Shown piece by piece: positions 26,064 to 34,500 of a stretch of DNA of 64,000 nt. The DNA is from Nocardia sp. CY41 (lineage in GTDB: Bacteria > Actinomycetota > Actinomycetes > Mycobacteriales > Mycobacteriaceae): positions 1 through 64,000 of the forward strand of contig NZ_VUOS01000024.1 in NCBI RefSeq assembly GCF_009829325.1. Reading direction: 5' to 3'. Made by a program: the position numbers and the translations under genes. The notes beneath the pieces were generated by a model. That model made no database searches and had not been told where the DNA came from. It was given only the letters and a program-made list of their open reading frames with translations. Positions within the stretch are counted from its first letter, which is position 1; every line of letters starts with the position of its first letter.

Positions 26064-27149
26064 TCAGGATCTGGAGCGCGCTTCGACGCGCATGTCTCCG
26101 ACGAGGGTCCGGCGCGCCATGGGGCGCGCGAGCACGTTGTGCGGATAGCCGGCGGTGATGTCGGATGCTTCCCGGAGCTGGTCGAGATGGTGGTCGTCGA
26201 ACTGGACGGTCAGCGCGCCGAGATTGTCCTCGAGTTGCGCGAGGGTGCGTGCGCCGAGAACGGGCGCGGTGACATCGGGTTGCCGCAGCGTCCACGCGAG
26301 GGCCACCTGCGCAGGTGAGCGACCTAGTTCTTGGGCGACTCGGCGCACGGAGTCGGCTATGGCCAGGCTTCGTTCGGTGAGACCCTCCCCGGCGAGGATC
26401 AGGTCCTTGCGGGAGGTGCCCAGCGTCGGCTTGCGTGCCTCCGACGGCAGGTCGGCGCGGCTGTACTTGCCGGTGAGGACGCCACCTGCCAGCGGCGACC
26501 AGGCGACGACGCCGAGGCCGAGTTCCCGTGCCATCGGCAGCATGTCGTGCTCGGCGGTGCGCTCGGCCACGTTGTACTCGAGCTGAACGGCGATCATCGG
26601 TGTCCAGCCGCGCAGATCGGCGATGGTTTGCATGCGGGCGATCTGCCAGGCGGGGGTGTTGGAGATGCCGACGTAGAGCACTTTTCCCGCGCGCACCAGA
26701 TCGTCCATGGCGCGCAGGATTTCCTCGACCGGCGTGAGGTCGTCCCACAGGTGCAGATAGAGCAGGTCGAGGTAGTCGGTGTGCAGGCGGCGCAGGCTCG
26801 CCTCGACCGAGGCGATCATGTTCTTGCGATGATTGCCGCCGGAGTTCGGGTCGGTGAGCCGTCGCAGCGCGGAGTACTTGGTCGCGAGGACGAGAGTGTC
26901 CCGGTCGGTGGCGGCGAACTCGCCGAGCCACTCCTCGGCGGTGCCGCCGGTGTAGTTGCCCGCGGTGTCGAAGAAGTTGCCGCCGCGGGTGACATACGCG
27001 TCGAAGATTCGGCGGGCTTCCGCTTTGTCCGCGCCCCAGCCCCAGGCGGAGCCGAAGGTCAACGTGCCCAAGGCCATCGGTGATACGCGCAGTCCCGACC
27101 GCCCCAGTAACCGGTAGCAGTCCAACGCATTGTTGAAAAAGATTGTCAT
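26064..27149 (-). CDS. aldo/keto reductase
   Basis: A 361-residue TIM-barrel NADPH oxidoreductase. The catalytic tetrad is visible: Asp and Tyr in FFDTAGNYTGG, Lys in LATKYS, His in LLYLHLWDD. The NADPH-binding end is VLGARTLAQLEDNLGAL. Its N-terminus is either MTIFFNN at 27149 or a TTG at 27125 next to the fold start (CYRLLGRSGLRVSPMALG); the shorter form would leave the Zur-like box outside the gene. It is divergent from the NRPS with 46 bases between starts, so the two share a promoter region. In this cluster it could reduce a beta-keto or thiazoline intermediate, since the PKS has no ketoreductase; that is inference. Confidence 0.85.
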   Translation of the reverse strand: MTIFFNNALDCYRLLGRSGLRVSPMALGTLTFGSAWGWGADKAEARRIFDAYVTRGGNFFDTAGNYTGGTAEEWLGEFAATDRDTLVLATKYSALRRLTDPNSGGNHRKNMIASVEASLRRLHTDYLDLLYLHLWDDLTPVEEILRAMDDLVRAGKVLYVGISNTPAWQIARMQTIADLRGWTPMIAVQLEYNVAERTAEHDMLPMARELGLGVVAWSPLAGGVLTGKYSRADLPSEARKPTLGTSRKDLILAGEGLTERSLAIADSVRRVAQELGRSPAQVALAWTLRQPDVTAPVLGARTLAQLEDNLGALTVQFDDHHLDQLREASDITAGYPHNVLARPMARRTLVGDMRVEARSRS

Positions 27150-27162
27150 TACTGGTTAGTGT
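27133..27162 (+). promoter_or_regulatory. core operon promoter with candidate Zur box
   Basis: TTGAAA (27133-27138) and TAGTGT (27157-27162) with an 18-base spacer look like a sigma-70-type promoter facing the NRPS. Inside it, TGAAAAAGATTGTCA (27134-27148) matches the actinobacterial Zur consensus as I recall it (TGAAAATGATTTTCA) at 13 of 15 positions. Zinc-bound Zur there would block the promoter. Binding is inferred, not shown. Confidence 0.5.
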
Positions 27163-27195
27163 AGGCGCGTCGGATTTGCCGAGCAAGGGCTGGAG

Positions 27196-30100
27196 ATGGC
27201 GACCACCGTGGATGAAGTTCGCCGTTGCGCTGCAACGGTTCTGGGAATCGACGCGCGCGAGATCGAGGCGCGGCGCCCGTTGCAGGAGCTCGGACTGGAT
27301 TCGTTCCTCGCCGCCCGTCTGCATGTGCGCCTGGCCGAACGCACCGGGGTCCGCGTTCCGCTCGCCTCCTTCGTCGGAGCCACGATCGAAACTCTGACCG
27401 CCGAAGTCGAGAAGCGCGGCGGAACAAACGATCCCGCGCCCGGTGCCGATCCGGAGCCGCCGACCGCCGACGTGCCCGACGCCGTCGACGAGGAGGAGCT
27501 CACTCCGATCCAGGCGTCCTACTGGGTCGGCCGCGAGGAAGGGATGCCCCTGGGCGGGGTGGCCACGTTCTACTACTTCGAGTTCGACCGCGATCCGGAG
27601 CGGTTCGTGGCGGCGGACGCGTGGTCGGAGGTCGCCGCCCTCGAGGCGGCGTGGCACAAGGTCGTCGCGCGGCACGACATGCTGCGGGCCGTCGTCACCG
27701 ACGACGGCAGGCAACGGGTGTTACCGGCCGGAGATCCTTACCGCATCGGGATCACCGATCTGCGGGATCCGGCAAGCGACGCCGCCGCCGAACTGGCGCG
27801 GCTGCGGCAGGAGAAGTCGCATCAAGTGTGCGATGCCACGACCGGACCGTTGTTCGACATCCACGCCGCCCTCCTGCCGTCCGGTGCGATGCGGCTGTTC
27901 GTCGGCTTCGACATCATGATGCTGGACATGGCGAGCTGGATCCAGCTCATGCGCGAGTGGGGGCTGTTCGTCGCCGATCCCGGGGCCGCGTTGCATGTAC
28001 CTTTCACCACGTTCCTTCGCGTCCTGCGCACACGCCGGAGAGCCGAAACGGAACGACGAGAGCGGGACAAGGCGTACTGGCGACAGCGACTGGCCGCGTT
28101 GCCGCCCGGTCCTCGGTTGCCCTACGCCGCCGCGCCGGAAACCATTCGCACCGCACGTTTTCGCCGCCATGAGGAACGGCTGAGTCCGGCCCACTGGTCG
28201 GCGCTCACCGCCCACGCGGCGCGGCGCGGCCTCAGTCCCACCGCCGTGCTGCTCGCCGCCTTCGGCCTGACCCTGTCCCGATGGGGCGCCACCGACGCGT
28301 TCTGCCTCAACGCGACCCTCTTCGATCGTCCCGACGACATCGACATCGACGGTGTGGTCGGGGATTTCAGCACTACCGCGCTGGTCGAGATGCCGTCGCC
28401 GGACCCGGATTCGTGGCAGGGCTTCACCGATTTCGCCCGGCGCGTGAACGGACGGTTCTGGGCCGATCTGGAACACCGTTCCTACAGCGGTGTCGAAGTC
28501 CAGCGCGAGCAGTTCCCCGGTCTGGCCCCGCGCTACCCGGTGGTCTTCACCAGCGGCGTCGGGCTGGGCCAGGCCGACCGTGCGGCGGCGGGGTGGCTGG
28601 GCGACGAGATCTTCGGCGTGTCGCAGACACCGCAGGTGACCCTCGACCACATCGTCTGGGACGAGGCGGGCGGGCTCCGGCTGGCCTGGGACGCGGTCGA
28701 AGCGGCCTTCCCGGTCGACTTCGTGGCCCGGATGCTCGACGCCCATGCCCGCCTGTTGCGTCGCCTGGCGGAGGACGACCAGGCGTGGGAAGCCGTCGAC
28801 CTGGGGTGGAATCCACACTTCGAGCAGACGCAGCCGCTCGCACCCGGGCTCGGCGCCGGGCTGCTCATCGACCCGCAACGCGAGCAGTCGGCGGCGCGGC
28901 CCGCGGCCGCGGCGGTGCTGTCCAGCCGGGAGACGCTGACGCACGGCGAGGTGTCCGCGCGAGCGCGCGCACTCGCCGGGCGGCTGATCGCGGCCGGGGT
29001 CCGTCCGGACGACCGTGTCGCGGTCCTCGCCCCGAAGTCGGCGGCACAGATCGTCGCCGTCTACGGAGTGCTGTGGGCGGGAGCGACATTCGTGCCGGTA
29101 GAGCCCGAGTGGCCCGCGGCGAGGATCGCCTCGGTCTGTCGCCGTGCCGGAATCACCCATGCCGTGGCAGCGCCCGGTGTCGAACTGCCCGGGAACGTCA
29201 CCGCGCATCCGCTGGCGGCCGTGTCCGGCGCGGTGACGGTGGATCAGCCGATCGCGGCCGCGGACGACGCGCTGGCCTACGTCATCTTCACCTCCGGATC
29301 GACCGGTGAGCCGAAGGGCGTCGCGATCGAACATCGCGCCGCGCGCACGACCATCGACGACATCAACGACCGCTTCGGCGTCGGCCCGAGCGACCGGGTC
29401 CTCGCCCTCTCGGCGCTGAGTTTCGATCTGTCCGTGTACGACATCTTCGGCGTGCTAGGCGCGGGCGGGGCGCTGGTCGTGCCGGACGCCGAGCGGCTGC
29501 GCGACCCGGGGCACTGGTGTGAACTCGTCGCCGCGCACCAGGTCACGGTGTGGAACACCGCGCCCGCGCTCGCCGAGATGCTCGTCGAATACGCCGAGGC
29601 GGATGTGGCGGCCGCGGCGCGGTTGCGTTCGTTGCGGGTATTCCTGTTGTCCGGTGACTGGATTCCGCTGTCGCTGCCCGACCGGCTCCGCTCGGTGATC
29701 GGCGAGCATGTGCGCATCATCAGTCTTGGCGGCGCGACCGAGGCCGCCATCTGGTCGATCTGCCACCCGATCCGGCAGGTACGGCCCGACTGGACCAGCA
29801 TCCCCTACGGCACGGCGCTGCGCGAGCAGTTCTTCCTTGTGCTCGACGAGGAAGGCCGGCCCTGTCCGGTCGGCGTGCCCGGCGAACTGCACATCGGCGG
29901 AGCCGGTCTGGCGCGTGGGTATGTCGGCGACGACGAGCAGACCGCGCGTCGTTTCATCCGCCACGACCGGCTCGGCCTGCGGCTGTATCGAACCGGCGAC
30001 CTGGGCAAGTGGCGTGCCGATGGGACCATCGAGTTCCTCGGCCGCGTCGACCGGCAGGTCAAGGTGCGCGGCCACCGTATCGAACTGGGTGAGATCGAGG

Positions 30101-31101
30101 CGGTGCTGGCCCGGCATCCGGGCGTGCGCCGCTGTGTGGCGGCGGCGGTGCCGGGGGCGGACGACCGCCCGCAGCTCGTAGCGTACGTCACCGGCGGTGA
30201 TGCACCGGTCGACACCACGGGGCTCGCCGACCACGCGGCACGGCACCTGCCGCAGTACATGGTGCCGTCCCGGTGGGTGCCGTTGGACGCCTTGCCGTTG
30301 ACGTCCAACGGCAAAGTCGACCATGCCCGGCTGCCGAACCCGTTCCGTCGCGACGCGACCACTGCGGTGTCCTGGATACCCGCCGAAGACGGTCGAGCGC
30401 CGACAGCAGCGCACGATGATCGATCTGAGCCTGAGAAGCGCACTCCGACAACACATCCGGCGCAATCATCGGTCGTCTCGGCCGACGAGGACACAGCCGC
30501 GTCGCCCGAAGCTCCGGGTCGGGAGCAGGCGCCGACACCGATCGACGACTGGCTGCTGCACGCGGCGCGACAGGCCGCAGCGCTCGGGCTGACGCTGACG
30601 CTGCGCGCGGAACCCATCGATGGCGCCGCCACGGACCACGCCGCGGAGTGGATCGGCCGACTGCATGGCTCGGCCACGGCCGCCGGGCTCACCGCCGAAA
30701 CGCACTTCGGCGACGCGGCCGAACTCGTCCTCACCGCCCCGGCCACGACCGTCACAGCCGTCCGCGCACGCGTGGAGGCCGTGATCGTCGAGGTGTTCAG
30801 CGATCTGCTCGGCCCCGGCATCGCGGTGACCACGCCGTTCCACGATCTCGGCGCGAGCTCCCTGACCCTGGTTCGGGCCCATCGCAGACTGCGGCATCTC
30901 ACCCCGGCGCTCACGGTTCCGGATATCTTCCGGCTCGGCACCGTGCGGCGACTGGCGGACTGGATCGCCGACCGCGCTGCACCGGACCCGTCGACGACCC
31001 GATCCGGCGCCGTGCCGATCGATCTCACCGGCGCCGCCGCGCGCGGACGCCGCCGGCGGGCGCATCGATCGAAAGCGGGGCTCGCGGATGTCGTTCGCTG
31101 A
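27196..31101 (+). CDS. NRPS: carrier-cyclisation-adenylation(Cys)-carrier
   Basis: A 1301-residue synthetase. A carrier domain opens the protein (GLDSF, Ser36), in the place of an aryl carrier in pyochelin/yersiniabactin systems. A heterocyclisation domain follows (about 102-525) with QASYWVGR, RHDMLR and D239xxxxD244xxS247 in DIMMLDMAS. The adenylation domain (about 560-1075) has YVIFTSGSTGEPKG and FDLSVYDIFG; the pocket residues read D-L-Y-N-L-S-L-I-W plus the invariant Lys (SNGKVD), the known cysteine code. An unusual linker of about 120 residues precedes the last carrier (GASSL, Ser1222). There is no thioesterase. It would make an aryl-thiazolinyl thioester and pass it to the PKS. It is the first gene of the operon, overlapping OsmC by 14 bases. 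Confidence 0.95.
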   Translation: MATTVDEVRRCAATVLGIDAREIEARRPLQELGLDSFLAARLHVRLAERTGVRVPLASFVGATIETLTAEVEKRGGTNDPAPGADPEPPTADVPDAVDEEELTPIQASYWVGREEGMPLGGVATFYYFEFDRDPERFVAADAWSEVAALEAAWHKVVARHDMLRAVVTDDGRQRVLPAGDPYRIGITDLRDPASDAAAELARLRQEKSHQVCDATTGPLFDIHAALLPSGAMRLFVGFDIMMLDMASWIQLMREWGLFVADPGAALHVPFTTFLRVLRTRRRAETERRERDKAYWRQRLAALPPGPRLPYAAAPETIRTARFRRHEERLSPAHWSALTAHAARRGLSPTAVLLAAFGLTLSRWGATDAFCLNATLFDRPDDIDIDGVVGDFSTTALVEMPSPDPDSWQGFTDFARRVNGRFWADLEHRSYSGVEVQREQFPGLAPRYPVVFTSGVGLGQADRAAAGWLGDEIFGVSQTPQVTLDHIVWDEAGGLRLAWDAVEAAFPVDFVARMLDAHARLLRRLAEDDQAWEAVDLGWNPHFEQTQPLAPGLGAGLLIDPQREQSAARPAAAAVLSSRETLTHGEVSARARALAGRLIAAGVRPDDRVAVLAPKSAAQIVAVYGVLWAGATFVPVEPEWPAARIASVCRRAGITHAVAAPGVELPGNVTAHPLAAVSGAVTVDQPIAAADDALAYVIFTSGSTGEPKGVAIEHRAARTTIDDINDRFGVGPSDRVLALSALSFDLSVYDIFGVLGAGGALVVPDAERLRDPGHWCELVAAHQVTVWNTAPALAEMLVEYAEADVAAAARLRSLRVFLLSGDWIPLSLPDRLRSVIGEHVRIISLGGATEAAIWSICHPIRQVRPDWTSIPYGTALREQFFLVLDEEGRPCPVGVPGELHIGGAGLARGYVGDDEQTARRFIRHDRLGLRLYRTGDLGKWRADGTIEFLGRVDRQVKVRGHRIELGEIEAVLARHPGVRRCVAAAVPGADDRPQLVAYVTGGDAPVDTTGLADHAARHLPQYMVPSRWVPLDALPLTSNGKVDHARLPNPFRRDATTAVSWIPAEDGRAPTAAHDDRSEPEKRTPTTHPAQSSVVSADEDTAASPEAPGREQAPTPIDDWLLHAARQAAALGLTLTLRAEPIDGAATDHAAEWIGRLHGSATAAGLTAETHFGDAAELVLTAPATTVTAVRARVEAVIVEVFSDLLGPGIAVTTPFHDLGASSLTLVRAHRRLRHLTPALTVPDIFRLGTVRRLADWIADRAAPDPSTTRSGAVPIDLTGAAARGRRRRAHRSKAGLADVVR

Positions 31102-31585
31102 CACGGTATTCCGGTTGCGTTCCGCGGCGAGCCGCGCGACCGACCGCAGACAGCGGTTCACCGTTCGTACCGAACACCGCTCGGGCACGCCGACCGAGAT
31201 GCGGGTGCGCATCGGCCGCCACAGCCTCGTGGTCGACGAACCCGTGGCGGCCGGGGGCGGTGACGCGGGCCCCGATCCGATCGGAATGTCCTTGGCCGCG
31301 CTGGGCACCTGTCAGGCGGTCACCTACCGCTTCCATGCGGCACGGCTGGGCATCGCCATCCATTCGCTGTCGGTGGACGTCACCGCCCAGGTGGATCTCG
31401 GTCCCGTGTTCGGACTCACGGGCCCGGCCCAGCCGGGGCGCATCGGTGTGCGGGTCCGGATCGACGGCCCGGACACACCGGCCCGATATCGGGACCTGCA
31501 TCGGCTCGTCGAGGCCTCGTGCCCGGTGCTGGCGATGATGCGCGGACAACTGGCGGTGGACTCGGAAGTGGAGATCGAATCGTGA
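31088..31585 (+). CDS. OsmC-like protein
   Basis: A 165-residue OsmC/Ohr-fold protein. The two conserved Cys are present: AALGTCQAVT (about residue 79) and ASCPVLAMM (about residue 141), the pair that reduces organic hydroperoxides in the family. It begins inside the end of the NRPS gene and its stop overlaps the PKS start (GTGA), so it is translated as part of the assembly-line operon. Position between two megasynthase genes is unusual. It might protect carrier or Cys thiols from oxidation, or act on a thiazoline intermediate; neither is shown. The assignment to the fold is firm, the role open. Confidence 0.85.
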   Translation: MSFADTVFRLRSAASRATDRRQRFTVRTEHRSGTPTEMRVRIGRHSLVVDEPVAAGGGDAGPDPIGMSLAALGTCQAVTYRFHAARLGIAIHSLSVDVTAQVDLGPVFGLTGPAQPGRIGVRVRIDGPDTPARYRDLHRLVEASCPVLAMMRGQLAVDSEVEIES

Positions 31586-34500
31586 ACGAAGACAACGCCG
31601 TCGCTGTCATCGGAATGGCGTGCCGGTTTCCGGGCGCACCGGATCTGGCCTCTTACTGGAACCTGATCGCGTCTGGCCGCGAAGGCCTCACCCGGTTCGA
31701 GGACGCGGAGCTCGCCGCTCGCGGCGTGGCCGCCGAACTGCGCGCGCACCGCAATTACGTGCCCGTCGGGGCGGTGATCGACGGGCAGGACCGTTTCGAA
31801 CCGGAGCATTTCGGCATTACGGCGCGCGATGCCGAATTGATGGATCCGCAGCTGCGGTTGCTGCTGGAATGCTCCTGGGACGCGCTCGGCGACGCGGGAT
31901 ACCGCGCGGGCGCGGGCCTCGGCGCGGTCGGCGTTTTCACCGGGGCCTCGCGCAGTGACTATCTGGAACACAACCTCGCGGCGTATCGCTCGAACGCCGA
32001 ACGGGATCCGATCGGCCGGTTGCAGGCGGAGATGGGCACGCTCACCGACTACTTCCCGCAGCAGATCGCCTACCGGCTCGACCTCACCGGCCCCGCGGTG
32101 GCGGTGCAGGCCGCCTGCGCGACCTCGCTGGTCGCGGTACACCTCGCCGCCCAGGCGCTGTTGTCGGAGGAATGCGATGCCGCCCTCGCCGGAGGCGCGT
32201 CGTTGATCGTGCCCCAAGGACGCGGCTACCTGCATGTGCCCGATGCGGTCTTCTCCGCGGACGGCCGCACGCGGGCGTTCGGCGCCGACGGCACCGGCAT
32301 GGTGCACAGTCAGGGTGTGGGCCTGGTGGTGCTGCGGCGGCTCGCGGACGCGCTCGCCGACGGCGATCCGATCTACGCGATCGTGCGCGGCAGCGCGGTC
32401 AACCACGACGGCGGCGGCAAGGCCGGATTCACCGCGCCGTCGGCGGCCGGGCAGGCGCGAGCGATCGCCGAAGCGCTGGCGGTCGCCGATATCGGGATCG
32501 ACGCGGTCGACCTGATCGAGGCGCACGGCACGGCGACCGCACTGGGTGATCAGATCGAGCTGTCGGCGCTGGCCGCGGTGTTCGCCGACCGAACGGCTCC
32601 GCAGCCGATCGCGCTGGGATCGGTCAAGAGCAACATCGGCCACACCAACAGCGCGGCAGGCATCGCCTCATTGATCAAAGCCGCGCTCGCCCTGGATCAT
32701 CGGCGCATTCCGGCGACGCTGCACGCGCGTCCGGCCCATCCGGATCTGGAGCGCCACCGCGGCCTGTTCGAGGTCGTCGAGCACACCCGGGACTGGCCCG
32801 AGCGTGACGGCACCCGGATCGCCGGGGTGAGCTCGTTCGGTATCGGCGGCGCCAATTGCCATGTGGTGCTGGAACAAGCCCCCGTGCGCAGCGAGTCGAG
32901 CGACCCCGATCCGCGCACACAACTGCTCTTGGTCTCGGCGGTCACGGAAGCCGGTTGCCGGGAACAGATCGCGCAGGCCGACGATATGACGGCCGAAACC
33001 GGAGCCGACCATGCGTACACGGTTTCGCGGGGGCCGCATCCGGAGTCCGGGTGGCGTGCCACCGCACTGTTGTCGGGCAATGATCCGCAGGCACGGCCCG
33101 TCGCCGCCGGCCGGGTACCGTCGCAGCGACCGGACATCGTCTTCGCGTTTCCCGGCGCCGGTGCTCAGTATTCGGGTATGGGGGCCGGGCTCTACCGCGA
33201 CGAGCCCGTGTTCGCCGCCCGGATCGACGAATGCGCCGAAGCGATGCGGTCGTTGCTGGACTACGACATTCGCGAGATCGTGACCGGACGCGCCGCGCGG
33301 CAGGACGTCGACCGCGTGCGCTACGGACAGCCCGCCCTGTTCGCGGTGTCGCTCGCGACCGCGGCGACGCTGCGTCACTACGGCATCGAGCCCGACGGCG
33401 TCATCGGCCACAGTCTGGGCGAATACGCCGCCGCCGTCGTCGCGGGCGTGCTGAGTCCGCCGGACGCCGCGCGGTTGGTGGCGGTCCGGTCCAGCGCGCT
33501 GGCGGACACCGCGCCCGGAGCGATGCTGGCGGTCACCCTCGGCGAGGAGGATGTGCGCGCCGCCCTGGCCCGGTACCCGGAGATCGCGCTCGCCGCCGTC
33601 AACGGCCCGGACGCCTGTGTGGTCTCGGGACCGGTCGACGCCATCGAGGCGCTGTCGGCGGCTCTCGGTCGCGCCGGGATCCCCGCGAGCAGGCTGCGGG
33701 TCGACGCCGCCCTGCATTCTCCCGCCGTCGCGGCGGCGGTCGCGCCGCTGCGCGCCGCGGCCGCGGAGGTGCCGTCGGCTCCGGCCGCGCTGCCGCTCTA
33801 CAGCACCCGCACCGGTCGGCCGATTCGTGTCCTCGACGCCGAGCACTGGGCACGGCATCTGCGGGAACCGGTGCGCTTCGCCGCCGCGCTGCAGGCCGCG
33901 ACGGCCGCGGCGCCGACAACCGTGGTCCAGGTCGGTCCGGGCAGTTCCCTCGCCGCGCTCGCGCGCCGTAACGCGCCGCCTACGCTGACCGCCGCGCTGA
34001 CCACCCTCGCGGACCCCGGGGAGCAGGCCGATGGCCCGGCCCCGGATCGGGCGGCGCTGCTCACGGCAATCGGTCAGCTGTGGTGTACGGGCGCGGCTGT
34101 GGACGTCGAGGCCTTGCATCGTCGCCGCCGCCGCACTCGCCTGCCCGCCTACCCCTTTCAACGCCGCAGTCTCTGGATCGACCCGCCCACCGAGACGACG
34201 CCGACCGATCCCGCGCCCCGGTCCGCGGCCCCGAACGGCGCCGGTCCGCAGCCCGGCCCCGACGGACGGATCGAGGCGCTCGCACCGTCCGTGGCGCAGG
34301 CTCCGGCGGCCGTCGAGCGGTCGACGGTATCGCCCACCCGTGCACCGGTGCTGCCCAACGGTCGGCCGGTCGCGACGGAGTCGATCCGTCGGCCCGAATC
34401 GCCGACGCGCAACGGCAGCCCGCAAGCGGCTACGGTGGTCCCGTCGCCCGATCCTGTTATCGCGCAGGACAGGTCGGAGCGGGCCGCGCCGCCCGCCCCG

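Noticed and set aside
27150..27170. Possible IdeR (iron) box near ACTGGTTAGTGTAGG
   Set aside because: Not palindromic and matches the 19-base iron-box pattern poorly; the Zur-like motif is better.
26065..27714. Long minus-strand frame running from the methyltransferase through the reductase and into the NRPS
   Set aside because: Only its last 205 codons are coherent; the rest is another frame of the aldo/keto reductase and the antisense of the NRPS.
27720..29334. 537-codon open minus-strand frame within the NRPS
   Set aside because: Antisense shadow of the Cy and A domains with no recognisable motif or ribosome site.
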